Positions 17,595-25,381 of a stretch of DNA of 64,000 nucleotides are shown piece after piece. A model generated the notes under the pieces. That model was not told the DNA's origin. It made no database searches and saw nothing but the letters and a program-made list of their open reading frames with translations. The translations under genes were made by a program, and so were the position numbers. The DNA comes from Frigoribacterium sp. PhB24 (GTDB lineage: Bacteria > Actinomycetota > Actinomycetes > Actinomycetales > Microbacteriaceae). Location of the stretch: contig NZ_RKIC01000011.1 of NCBI RefSeq assembly GCF_003755185.1, forward strand, positions 423,342 through 487,341. The letters are read 5' to 3'. Each line of letters starts with the position of its first letter. The first letter of the stretch is position 1.

Positions 17595-19289
17595 TCAGCC
17601 CGCGGCGATGAGTCGGTCGCGCACCTCGCGGCGCAGCACCTTGCCGATCAGCGACTTCGGCAACTCGTCGAGCTGCACGACCCGACGGGGCACCTTGTAG
17701 GCGGCCAACTGGCCGCGCGAGGCGTCGCGGATGGCCTCGGCGTCGAACGAGGCGCCCGGCTCGAGCACGACGGCCGCCACGACGTCCTCGCCGCCGCCTG
17801 ACCGGGGCAGGCCGACGACGGCCACCTCGGCCACGCCGGGGGCGTTGCGCACGGCCTCCTCGACCTCGGAAGGAGCGACGTTGAAGCCGCCCGTGACGAT
17901 GAGCTCTTTGATGCGGTCGACGATCGTGACGTAGCCGTCGGCGCTCATCGTGACGATGTCGCCGGTCCGGAACCAGCCGCCCTCGAGGAAGGCCTCGGCG
18001 GTCTCGTCGGGGCGGTTCCAGTAGCCGCGGAACACCTGCGGCCCGCGCAGCAGCAGCTCACCCGCGGCGCCCGGCGCGACCGGGCGGTCGGGATCGGGGT
18101 CGTCACGGTCGACGACCATCGCCTCGGTCGAGGGGAACGGCACGCCGACGGTGCCGACGCGGCGCGTCGGACCGATCGGGTTGCCGAGTGCGACCGGCGA
18201 GGTCTCGGTCAGGCCGAATCCCTCGACGAGCATGCCGCCCGTGACGCCCTCCCAGGCCTGGACGACCGCCGTCGGCAGGTTCATCGCCCCCGAGATCGCG
18301 AAGCGGGCCGACGACAGGTCGACGCCGCGCTCACGGGCCGCGTCCGCCAGTCGCTGGTAGATGGGCGGCACGGCCGGCAGGAAGGTCGGCGGGTGCTTCT
18401 TGGCGGCCTTGAGCACGAGGTCGACGTCGAACTTCGGGAACAGCACGAGGCGCGCCCCGATGCTCATCGCGAAGGTGAGGCAGAGGGTCAGGCCGTAGGC
18501 GTGGAAGAACGGCAGCACGCCGTAGACGGTCTCGTCGCCGTCGACGAGGCCGGGCACCCAGGCGCGGCCCTGTGCGGCGTTGCTGCGCAGGTTGCGGTGG
18601 GTGAGGATCGCACCCTTCGGCGACCCGGTCGTGCCGCTGGTGTACTGCAACAGGGCGATGTCGTCGACGTCGGGGCGCGGGTGCTTCTTGCGCAGGGGAC
18701 GGCCCGCCAGCAGGCCCTGCCAGGTGACGTCGCCCTCGGTGCCGTCGGTGAGGGCCGCGCGGCTCTTCTTGGCGGCGGGCACCGGCAGCTTGAGCGCGAG
18801 GCGCGTGGCGAGCGGCATGCCCTTCGTGACGTCGACCGAGACGACCGTCGAGAAGCCGATGTCGGCAGGCAGGTCGCGCAGCCGGTCGACCAACTTGTCC
18901 CAGGCGATGGCGATCGTGGCGCCGTGGTCCTCGAAGAGGTGGCGTAGTTCACGATCGGTGTAGAGCGGGTTGTGCTCCACCACGACGGCGCCCAGGCGCA
19001 GCACGGCGTAGAACGCCACGACGTGCTGGGGGCTGTTCGGCAAGATCAACGCGACCCGGTCGCCGCGACCCACGCCGAGCCTCCTGAGGCCCTCTGCCGC
19101 GCGCGCGACCTGGTCGCCCAGGTCGCGGTAGCTGGTCTCGCGGCCGAAGAACTCGAGGGCCGGCTTCTGCCGGTACGTCGACACGGCGTCGTCGATCAGG
19201 TCGACGAGGCTGCCCGTGACGGGCTCGATGTCGGCGGGGACGTCGGGGGCGTAGCTGTGCAGCCACGGGCGGTCGATCGGGGCGGTCAT
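17595..19289 (-). CDS. long-chain fatty-acid-CoA ligase, second paralogue
   Basis: The 564-residue adenylate-forming ligase has YTSGTTGSPKGAILTH, EGFGLTETSP, FRTGDIVTMSADGYVTIVDRIKELIVTGG and the terminal Lys in SLIGKVLRREV. It is closely related to the ligase at 13174-14856 over its whole length, so the two arose by duplication. The ATG at 19289 has GGTGGAGG just upstream. The duplicated genes flank an SDR, an oxygenase and signal peptidase, so the duplication is not a simple tandem. Confidence 0.9.
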   Translation of the reverse strand: MTAPIDRPWLHSYAPDVPADIEPVTGSLVDLIDDAVSTYRQKPALEFFGRETSYRDLGDQVARAAEGLRRLGVGRGDRVALILPNSPQHVVAFYAVLRLGAVVVEHNPLYTDRELRHLFEDHGATIAIAWDKLVDRLRDLPADIGFSTVVSVDVTKGMPLATRLALKLPVPAAKKSRAALTDGTEGDVTWQGLLAGRPLRKKHPRPDVDDIALLQYTSGTTGSPKGAILTHRNLRSNAAQGRAWVPGLVDGDETVYGVLPFFHAYGLTLCLTFAMSIGARLVLFPKFDVDLVLKAAKKHPPTFLPAVPPIYQRLADAARERGVDLSSARFAISGAMNLPTAVVQAWEGVTGGMLVEGFGLTETSPVALGNPIGPTRRVGTVGVPFPSTEAMVVDRDDPDPDRPVAPGAAGELLLRGPQVFRGYWNRPDETAEAFLEGGWFRTGDIVTMSADGYVTIVDRIKELIVTGGFNVAPSEVEEAVRNAPGVAEVAVVGLPRSGGGEDVVAAVVLEPGASFDAEAIRDASRGQLAAYKVPRRVVQLDELPKSLIGKVLRREVRDRLIAAG

Positions 19290-19375
19290 GCCTCCACCCT
19301 GGCAGGGGCGGGTGATGAACCGCCGGGAGGCGCGGGCCGCGGCCTCGGGAACGCCCGCCGCGGCCGCCGGTCGGC

Positions 19376-19933
19376 TCAGCGGGCGTCGCGCCCGGTCAGG
19401 GCGAGCAGGCGGACGCGCAACGGGGCGTCGTCGTCGACGGGCACGGGCGAGGCGAAGAGGCCCGACGCCTCGAGCGCGTCCTTCTGCGGCGCGAAGACGC
19501 CCCAGACGGCCTCGACCAGCGCGTCGTCGAGCTCTTCGTCCGTGCCCACGGCGCGGGCGAGGTCCCAGCTGTGGATCGTGACGTCGGCGACCTGCTCGGC
19601 GAGGTACTCGTGCACGGGCACGACGTCGGCGCTCAACCGAACCTCGGCGTGGGGGTCGGCCTCGCTCCAGGCGGCCGTGGCCGCGCTCGACCACCGGTGC
19701 CAGGCCTCGACGAGGTCGTCGCCGAGGGGCTCGATCGAGTTCTCGGCCTCGGCGGGGTCGCCGCCCTCGAGCAGCAGCGGCACCCACTGCTGCTCACGCG
19801 TGACGTGCCGCACGAGGTCGCGCACCTTCCACTCGGTGTCGGGCGTCGGGGCGTCCCAGTCGGCCACGGCCTCGACACGACGGGCGAACTCGTCGTGGGC
19901 GGTCTTCTGCAGGGTGATCCAGTCGACGGTCAT
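19376..19933 (-). CDS. TIGR03086-type DinB-like metal-binding protein
   Basis: The 185-residue product shows the actinobacterial maleylpyruvate-isomerase-like DinB pattern: VRDLVRHVTREQQWVPLLL with a metal-ligand His, then ADVTIHSWDLARAVG with a second His, and a C-terminal segment on a helical bundle. Members of the group are often mycothiol-dependent or metal-binding. It is 86 bp downstream of the second acyl-CoA ligase start on the same strand. The region upstream of it is shared with the divergent DUF6412/yidC genes and holds a large palindrome. Confidence 0.8.
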   Translation of the reverse strand: MTVDWITLQKTAHDEFARRVEAVADWDAPTPDTEWKVRDLVRHVTREQQWVPLLLEGGDPAEAENSIEPLGDDLVEAWHRWSSAATAAWSEADPHAEVRLSADVVPVHEYLAEQVADVTIHSWDLARAVGTDEELDDALVEAVWGVFAPQKDALEASGLFASPVPVDDDAPLRVRLLALTGRDAR

Positions 19934-20054
19934 CGGGGAGTCCTCTCGGGGCGGGGGCGGGCGCTCTCGGCGTCAACCGCGGGCGACGCCAGGATGTTCC
20001 TGAGGCTCGTGCGGGGGCCGTGCCCGTCCGAGGGCTCCTGATGCTGCCCGCCAG

Positions 20055-20122
20055 GTCGGCGGGTTCCCGTCGTCCAGGGCGGGTCGGCGCTGACCCGCCC
20101 GGGGTGACGGGAACCCGCCGAC
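20055..20122. repeat. 68-nt nested perfect palindrome in a divergent intergenic region
   Basis: An outer 17-bp stem, GTCGGCGGGTTCCCGTC (20055-20071) with its exact complement at 20106-20122, encloses a 5/5 internal loop and a second 9-bp stem, GGGCGGGTC (20077-20085) with GACCCGCCC (20092-20100), around a 6-base loop. It lies between two divergent genes, where a terminator is not expected. Confidence 0.75.
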
Positions 20123-20148
20123 ACCTCGAGGGGAGGCGCGGTGCGGAG

Positions 20149-20154
20149 TAGGTT
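20149..20154 (+). promoter_or_regulatory. leaderless -10 element of the DUF6412/yidC operon
   Basis: TAGGTT is followed by six bases and the ATG at 20161, placing the transcription start at or next to the start codon. No purine-rich ribosome binding site precedes this ATG. Confidence 0.5.
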
Positions 20155-20160
20155 GGGCTC

Positions 20161-20457
20161 ATGACCCTCGGCCTGTCGACGCTGACGCCCCTCGTGGCGT
20201 TCGTCGAGGCCGTGCTCTCGTCGGGCGGGGCCCCGCTGTCGGCGGTCGTGCTCGTCGGCCTGCTCGGCGCCGCCACCGCGGTGGTCGTGCTCGGAGTCGC
20301 CCGTGTCGTGCTCACACTCTGCGGGCTGGCCGGGGCGGTGCCCGAGGTGACCCTGCGTGAAGAAGCCGGCACGCGCCTCCTCGTCTGGCGACGCGACCCC
20401 GACGCCCGGGGGCACGTGCGGTCACGGGCTCCCGGACGGGCCGTCCCGGCCGCCTGA
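20161..20457 (+). CDS. DUF6412-like small membrane protein
   Basis: The 98-residue product has an N-terminal Ser/Gly-rich hydrophobic stretch and one clear membrane helix (VVLVGLLGAATAVVVLGVARVVLTLC), then a polar tail (EVTLREEAGTRLLVWRRDPDARGHVRSR). Similar small proteins sit directly upstream of accessory yidC genes in actinobacteria (DUF6412). It may assist the insertase, but this is inferred from position only. A leaderless promoter precedes it. Confidence 0.7.
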   Translation: MTLGLSTLTPLVAFVEAVLSSGGAPLSAVVLVGLLGAATAVVVLGVARVVLTLCGLAGAVPEVTLREEAGTRLLVWRRDPDARGHVRSRAPGRAVPAA

Positions 20458-20534
20458 GCGCATCCTCGCCCGCGTCGTCCCGACGCCCTCGGCGGCCAGA
20501 AGACACCCACCGTCTCTCTGACCGAGGAGTCCTC

Positions 20535-21278
20535 ATGGACCTGTCCACCTTTCCCCCGATCGCCGTCGTCCTCGGCGGTCTGCAATCGCTCGTCACCACC
20601 CTCGGCGTGCTCGTCGAACCGGTCGCCGGGACGTCCTCCCCCGCGCTCGGCGTCGTCCTGCTGACCCTGCTCGTCCGCCTGGTGCTCGTGCCCGTCGGTG
20701 TCTCGCAGGTGCGGGCCGAGATCGCCCGCCGCCGTCTGGCCCCCGCGATCGCCGACCTCACCCGTCGGGTCACCGACCCCGCGGCGCGCAGCAAGGCGCT
20801 GATGTCGCTCTACGCGTCCGAGAAGGTGTCGCCGCTCGCCGGTTGCCTGCCGACCCTGGCGCAGGCGCCCGTGCTCACGGCCGTGTACTCGCTGTTCGCG
20901 CACTCCGAGATCGCCGGTCACGCCAACACGCTGTTGACCCACACGCTCGGCGGGGCCGCCCTCGGCGCCAACCTGTTCGTCACGCTCGGAACGGGTCTCA
21001 CGGCCGTCTGGCCGTACCTCGTGCTGCTGGTGCTGCTCGCGATCGTCGTCGAACTGAGCCGGCGCGCCACCCTGCGCTTCACCGGATCGCCGACCGCCAC
21101 GACGACGGGGCGCGGGCAGGAGGCGCTCCCCGGCACGGCGGGTCTGGTGCGCTGGCTGCCGTTCGTCAGCGTGCTGTTCGCGGCGTTCGCCCCGCTGGCC
21201 GCCGGTCTCTACCTCGTGACGAGCGCGGTCTGGACGCTGGGGGAGCGCGCCGTGCTGCGCCGTGCCCTCGCGCGGTGA
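20535..21278 (+). CDS. yidC2: accessory YidC/Oxa1 family membrane insertase
   Basis: The 247-residue product has the Oxa1 core: a first core helix (GVVLLTLLVRLVLVPVGV) followed by the cytoplasmic coiled hairpin QVRAEIARRRLAPAIADLTRRV, then MSLYASEKVSPLAGCLPTLAQAPVLTAVY and further helices. The conserved Arg after the first helix is present. It is shorter than housekeeping YidC and is not in the rpmH-rnpA-yidC context, so it is likely a second, specialised insertase. GAGGAG precedes the ATG. Confidence 0.85.
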   Translation: MDLSTFPPIAVVLGGLQSLVTTLGVLVEPVAGTSSPALGVVLLTLLVRLVLVPVGVSQVRAEIARRRLAPAIADLTRRVTDPAARSKALMSLYASEKVSPLAGCLPTLAQAPVLTAVYSLFAHSEIAGHANTLLTHTLGGAALGANLFVTLGTGLTAVWPYLVLLVLLAIVVELSRRATLRFTGSPTATTTGRGQEALPGTAGLVRWLPFVSVLFAAFAPLAAGLYLVTSAVWTLGERAVLRRALAR

Positions 21279-21282
21279 CGTG

Positions 21283-21319
21283 GAAGGGCCCGCCCTCGCG
21301 GTGCGAGAGCGGGCCCTTC
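21283..21319. terminator. bidirectional hairpin terminator
   Basis: GAAGGGCCCGC (21283-21293) pairs with GCGGGCCCTTC (21309-21319), with an additional CTCGC/GCGAG inner stem. It separates convergent yidC-like and yceI-like genes. Confidence 0.75.
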
Positions 21320-21331
21320 GGGTGCCGGTGC

Positions 21332-21883
21332 CTACGCGGCGAGCGTGAACTGGATCTCGAGCGTGACGGTGACGTCGTTGCCGAGCGTGAAGCCGCCGGC
21401 CTCGAGGGCGGCGTTCCAGGTGACGCCGAACTCGGTGCGGTCGATCTTGGTCGTCGCGGAGAAGCCGAGCTTGGTCTGGCCGTAGCCGTCGACGACGAGG
21501 CCGCCGAACTCGCTCTTCAGGGTGACGGGCTTGGTGACGCCGCGCAGGGTCAGGTCGCCGTGCACGAGGAACGCGTCGTCGCCCTTCTCCTCGATGCTGG
21601 TCGACACGAAGGTCATCTTGGGGTGCTCTTCGGCGAGGAAGAAGTCGCCGGTCTGCAGGTGACCGTCGCGGTCCTTCTGGTTGGTGTTGACCGAGGCCAC
21701 GTCGATCGAGGCCGTGACCTTCGAGGCGGTGTGGTCCTCGGCGGTGACGAGCGAGGCGTCGAAGGACTCGAACGAGCCCTTGACCTTGCTGATGGCCAGG
21801 TGGCGGACGCTGAACGAGACCTCGCTGTGGGTGGGGTCGAGGTTCCAGGTGCCGGCGGGGATCTTCTCTGCGGTGATGGTCAT
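21332..21883 (-). CDS. YceI family protein
   Basis: The 183-residue product matches YceI: TWNLDPTHSEVSFSVRHLAISKVKGSF at the N-terminus, FVSTSIEEKGDD in the middle and LDIxRTEFGVTWN-like (TKIDRTEFGVTWNAALEAGG) near the C-terminus. The fold is a lipocalin-like barrel that binds polyisoprenoids. No signal peptide is present, as in many actinobacterial members, so it is probably cytoplasmic. The ATG at 21883 follows AGGAGAAC. A clear promoter and an 18-bp palindrome lie upstream. Confidence 0.9.
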   Translation of the reverse strand: MTITAEKIPAGTWNLDPTHSEVSFSVRHLAISKVKGSFESFDASLVTAEDHTASKVTASIDVASVNTNQKDRDGHLQTGDFFLAEEHPKMTFVSTSIEEKGDDAFLVHGDLTLRGVTKPVTLKSEFGGLVVDGYGQTKLGFSATTKIDRTEFGVTWNAALEAGGFTLGNDVTVTLEIQFTLAA

Positions 21884-21912
21884 GATGTTCTCCTGAATCT
21901 GTGAGGTCGAGG

Positions 21913-21930
21913 TCGATGACATGTCATCGA
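21913..21930 (-). promoter_or_regulatory. 18-bp perfect palindrome, probable operator of the yceI-like gene
   Basis: TCGATGACATGTCATCGA is a perfect dyad 30 bp upstream of the start codon and just downstream of the predicted transcription start. The position fits a repressor operator. The cognate regulator is not in the window. Confidence 0.6.
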
Positions 21931-21940
21931 AGCTGGTACG

Positions 21941-21969
21941 AGTATATGCAAGCGCATCCAGCCGGACAA
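21941..21969 (-). promoter_or_regulatory. sigma-70-type promoter of the yceI-like gene
   Basis: On the minus strand, TTGTCC (21964-21969), a 17-bp spacer and TATACT (21941-21946) form a near-consensus housekeeping promoter, one of the best matches in the window. Initiation is expected near 21934, giving a leader of about 50 nt. Confidence 0.65.
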
Positions 21970-22039
21970 CATTCCCGGGATGTCCGGAAGGTGTCGAGGG
22001 GGCGTCGACCGGCCGGACCGAGGTCGGGCCGGCCGAGGC

Positions 22040-23044
22040 TCACGCCGGTCGGTGCTCGGGCGAGACCGTCTTCGCGGGGTCCTTCTCGGCGAGGTCGCCG
22101 AGCGCCTCGTCGATGCGCGACATGACGTCGGTGGGCAGCGCGACGCCGGCCGCCTTGACGTTGTCGGCCACCTGCTCGGGGCGCGAGGCGCCGATGATGG
22201 CGGATGCGACGTTGTCGTTCTGCAGCACCCACGCGATGGCGAGCTGGGCCATCGAGAGGCCGAGGTCGGCCGCGATCGGCTCGAGCTTCGCGACGCCGGC
22301 GAGCACCTCGTCGGTGAGGAAGCGCTTGATCGTGTCGGCGCCTCCCTTGTCGTCGGTCGCCCGGCTGCCCGCGGGCAGTTCGGCACCCGGCTTGTACTTG
22401 CCGGTCAGGACGCCCTGGGCGACGGGCGACCAGACGATCTGGCCGAGGCCGTGCCGCTTGCTGGCCGGCACGACGTCGGATTCGATGACGCGCCAGAGCA
22501 TCGAGTACTGCGGCTGGTTCGAGATCAACTGCACGCCGTGCTTCACGGCCAGCTCGTGGCCGGCCCGGATCTGCTCGGCCGTCCACTCGCTGACCCCGAT
22601 GTATAGCGCCTTGCCGGCCCGCACCACGTCGGCGAAGGCCTGCATGGTCTCTTCGAGAGGGGTCTCGTGGTCGTAGCGGTGGGCCTGGTAGAGGTCGACG
22701 TAGTCCGTGCCCAGGCGCCGCAGCGACCCGTCGATGGACTCGAGGACGTGCTTGCGGCTGAGGCCGACGTCGTTGTGGCCGCGGGGACCGGTGGGCCAGT
22801 AGACCTTCGTGAAGATCTCGAGGCTCTCGCGACGCTCACCCTTGAGGGCGTCGCCGAGGACCTGCTCGGCCGCCGTGTTCGCGTAGGCGTCCGCGGTGTC
22901 GAAGGTCGAGATGCCGGCGTCGAGGGCCGCGCGGACGCACTGCGTCGCCACGTCGTTCTCGACCTGGGACGCGTGCGTCAGCCAGTTGCCGTAGGTGATC
23001 TCCGAGATCTTGAGTCCGCTGTCGCCGAGGTGTCTGAAGTCCAT
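22040..23044 (-). CDS. aldo/keto reductase, potassium-channel beta-subunit type
   Basis: The 334-residue product has the AKR barrel signatures: FDTADAYANTAAEQVLGDAL (catalytic Asp and Tyr), FTKVYWP (Lys), YQAHRYDHETPLEETMQAF (His), ISNQPQYS and a C-terminal GASRPEQVADNVKA cofactor loop. It is close to the Kv-beta/YghZ-like group, which reduces aldehydes with NADPH. A -10-like TAGCGT on the minus strand (23051-23056) is six bases before the ATG, so the transcript is probably leaderless. Monocistronic, divergent from the polysaccharide locus. Confidence 0.9.
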   Translation of the reverse strand: MDFRHLGDSGLKISEITYGNWLTHASQVENDVATQCVRAALDAGISTFDTADAYANTAAEQVLGDALKGERRESLEIFTKVYWPTGPRGHNDVGLSRKHVLESIDGSLRRLGTDYVDLYQAHRYDHETPLEETMQAFADVVRAGKALYIGVSEWTAEQIRAGHELAVKHGVQLISNQPQYSMLWRVIESDVVPASKRHGLGQIVWSPVAQGVLTGKYKPGAELPAGSRATDDKGGADTIKRFLTDEVLAGVAKLEPIAADLGLSMAQLAIAWVLQNDNVASAIIGASRPEQVADNVKAAGVALPTDVMSRIDEALGDLAEKDPAKTVSPEHRPA

Positions 23045-23105
23045 GACCCCACGCTACGCGTCGGTGTGGAGGCGGCGAAGGGGTGTGCGGCCGACTCGCG
23101 CGCGG

Positions 23106-23226
23106 TACAGTGACGATTCATCAGATCATGTCCCCCGCCTGGGGGACACGGTCCGTCGGACGCCGCGGTCCCACCCGGGGCGGGTGTCCGAGGCTCCTGC
23201 TGACCCGACCCGACTGGAGCACCACC
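23106..23226 (+). promoter_or_regulatory. promoter and structured leader of the polysaccharide locus
   Basis: A -10-like TACAGT (23106-23111) is followed by a leader of about 110 nt with two hairpins: GTCCCCC (23130-23136) paired with GGGGGAC (23141-23147) around a GCCT loop, and an ACCCG/CGGGT stem near 23172-23187. A ribosome binding site (CTGGAG) precedes the GTG at 23227. It does not match any riboswitch consensus I know. Confidence 0.4.
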
Positions 23227-24669
23227 GTGACCTCCGACCCGACCCTCGCGGCGCCCGGCCCCGTCCTGACCCCGACGTTGCCCGCCACGCCCGTGACGCC
23301 CGTGCCGAACCGCGACGGCGTGCCCTCGGTCCCGGTCGAGCACGTCTCGGCAGCTCTGCCCTGGGTCGACTGGTCGAGCGTGCAGTGGGCCGGCTTCGTG
23401 CTGCTCGCCGTGCTCGTCGCCCTGACCCTCGTGGTCTCGATCCGTCGCCTCGTGCACAGGCTGTACCTCGTCCGCGAGCAGGAGGAGCTCGGCCGTCGCG
23501 ACCTCGACGGCCCGGTGTTGCCCTCCGCGCACACCTTCACCGCGCTCGTGCCGGCGCGTGGTCCGGCCGGGCTGGCCGTGACCCTCGACCTCCTGGCGCG
23601 GCAGCAGCACCCCGACGTCCACGTCCTCGCGGTCGTGGACGCGGACGACTCGTTGACCCTCGACGTCGCGACCTCCGCCGTGCGGCGTCACCCCGGGCGC
23701 GTGCAGGTCGTCGAGACCCGGTCCCTCGGCGGGCGGCCCGCCACGGCCGCCTCGTCACTCGCCGACGGCCTCGCGGAGGTCGGTGACGGCGTGGTCGGTG
23801 TCTTCTCGGCTGGCGACCGCCCGCACCCCCGGCTCTTCGCCCTCGTCGACTCGGTCCTGACCCGCACGGACGCCGACGCGGTCCAGCACGCCAGCCGACC
23901 GGCGCTCGAGTCGACGCCGTGGTGGGCGCCCCGGTCGGCCGTCGACCGGTGGTGGTGGTCGCGGTCGGTCGTCCGCTCCCACGGCCGGGCCGGCTTCGTG
24001 CCGTTGTCGGACAGCACGCTCTTCGTCCGTCACTCCTGGCTGGCCTGGTCGGGCGGCTGGGACGCGACCGGCGTCGAGGCGGGCCTCGACCTCGGCGTCC
24101 GCATGACGGTGGCCGGGGCCCGCGTCGTCATCGCCACCTCGGCCGAGACGACCACGGTCGAGCGCTCACCGGGGGGACTCCGTGAACTGATGCGCGTCCG
24201 GGCGACGTGGGTCCGCGGCTGCCTGCAGGTGCTCGGCAAGCGGGACTGGCGTCGACTCCGGCCGAAGGCGCGACGACGTGCCCTCGGCGTGCTCGTCGAC
24301 CCGCTCCTCGACGCGGCCGTGACCGTCGTCACGACCGTGGCCCTCCTGTCGACCGTGCTGGTCGGTGCCCCCACCCTCATGATCGCGCTCGCGCTCGTGC
24401 CCGTGCTGCCCTGGGTGCTGGCGCAGCTCCTGGACGTCGGGGCCACGACGGAGGCGGCCGCGGAACAGGGGCGGCGGGCGACGGGCCGGGAGCGCCTCCT
24501 CGTCGTCGTCGGCTCGGTGCCCGACCGGCTGGTCGGCTTCGCCGCCGTCGTGGCGGCGGTCGGGACGGAGCTCGCGACCGGCCGGGCGAGAGCCGTCGGC
24601 CCGTCGGCGTCGGGCGTCCCGACGCCCGACGGACGGCCCGTCGGGATCGACGCGACCGCCACGAGATGA
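23227..24669 (+). CDS. catalytically degraded paralogue of a processive GT2 glycosyltransferase
   Basis: The 480-residue product aligns along its length with the GT2 synthase at 25382-26872 (shared HPRLFALVDS, WLAWSGGWDA, VLGKRDWRRL-like segments and the flanking membrane helices). The residues that make a GT2 active are gone: DAED is replaced by SAGD (residues 194-197), AEDCELG by EAGLDLG, and QRTRW by VRATW. The frame is intact and codon use is normal, so it is a maintained protein and not a decayed pseudogene. A regulatory or structural role with the active paralogue is plausible. Confidence 0.75.
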   Translation: MTSDPTLAAPGPVLTPTLPATPVTPVPNRDGVPSVPVEHVSAALPWVDWSSVQWAGFVLLAVLVALTLVVSIRRLVHRLYLVREQEELGRRDLDGPVLPSAHTFTALVPARGPAGLAVTLDLLARQQHPDVHVLAVVDADDSLTLDVATSAVRRHPGRVQVVETRSLGGRPATAASSLADGLAEVGDGVVGVFSAGDRPHPRLFALVDSVLTRTDADAVQHASRPALESTPWWAPRSAVDRWWWSRSVVRSHGRAGFVPLSDSTLFVRHSWLAWSGGWDATGVEAGLDLGVRMTVAGARVVIATSAETTTVERSPGGLRELMRVRATWVRGCLQVLGKRDWRRLRPKARRRALGVLVDPLLDAAVTVVTTVALLSTVLVGAPTLMIALALVPVLPWVLAQLLDVGATTEAAAEQGRRATGRERLLVVVGSVPDRLVGFAAVVAAVGTELATGRARAVGPSASGVPTPDGRPVGIDATATR

Positions 24670-24754
24670 ACGGCAGATGTCGCCTACCTGGCAATTGGCC
24701 GAGACGGGGAGGCCCCGACCAAACCGAATCCCCGACGCCCCCCGAACCGGTGTC

Positions 24755-25366
24755 ATGCCCGAACCCGAGTACCCCGTTCAGGGGGCGCGTCCCGACCGTG
24801 CCACCTCGACGAACCCGACACCACCCCTGCGACTCGTCGCCCGGGTGAAGGAACTCGCGACCTTCGGCGCCGTGGGCGGGATCGCCTTCGTCGTCGACGT
24901 CGGCCTGTACAACCTGCTGCGTGCGACCCTGCTCGACGACAAGCCGATCGGCGCCAAGGTCATCTCGGTGATCGTCGCCACGGCCGTGGCCTGGCTCGGC
25001 AACCGGTACCTGACGTTCCGTGAGGGGCGCAACCAGGCCGTCGTCCGCGAGGCCGTCACCTTCGGCCTCGTCAACGTCGGCGGCCTGCTGATCGCCTCGG
25101 CGTGCCTGTTCGTCTCGCACTACCTGCTGGGCTTCACGAGCCAGCTCGCCGACAACGTCGCGGCCAACGGCGTCGGCCTCGTGCTCGGCACGGCGTTCCG
25201 CTACATGGCCTACCGCCATCTCGTCTTCCGCGGCTCGCCTGCGGTCACCACCCCGGTCGACACCCCCGACGCGTCGACCGCGCTCGCCACCGTCACACGC
25301 CCCAGGCCGACCGACGCCCCCACCCGACAGAACACCGCGCAGACCCACCTGCACCCGACCCACTGA
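24755..25366 (+). CDS. GtrA family membrane protein
   Basis: The 203-residue product has four membrane helices in the GtrA pattern: ELATFGAVGGIAFVVDVGLYNLL, VISVIVATAVAWLGNRYLTFR, then a third helix and FRYMAYRHLVFR near the end. GtrA proteins are thought to move lipid-linked sugars across the membrane or to anchor the transferase complex. The start is uncertain: ATG 24755 is used here, but ATG 24677 in the same frame, 8 bp after the previous stop, would add 26 polar residues. It is followed 15 bp later by the GT2 synthase. Confidence 0.8.
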   Translation: MPEPEYPVQGARPDRATSTNPTPPLRLVARVKELATFGAVGGIAFVVDVGLYNLLRATLLDDKPIGAKVISVIVATAVAWLGNRYLTFREGRNQAVVREAVTFGLVNVGGLLIASACLFVSHYLLGFTSQLADNVAANGVGLVLGTAFRYMAYRHLVFRGSPAVTTPVDTPDASTALATVTRPRPTDAPTRQNTAQTHLHPTH

Positions 25367-25381
25367 CTGGAGAGTGATCCT

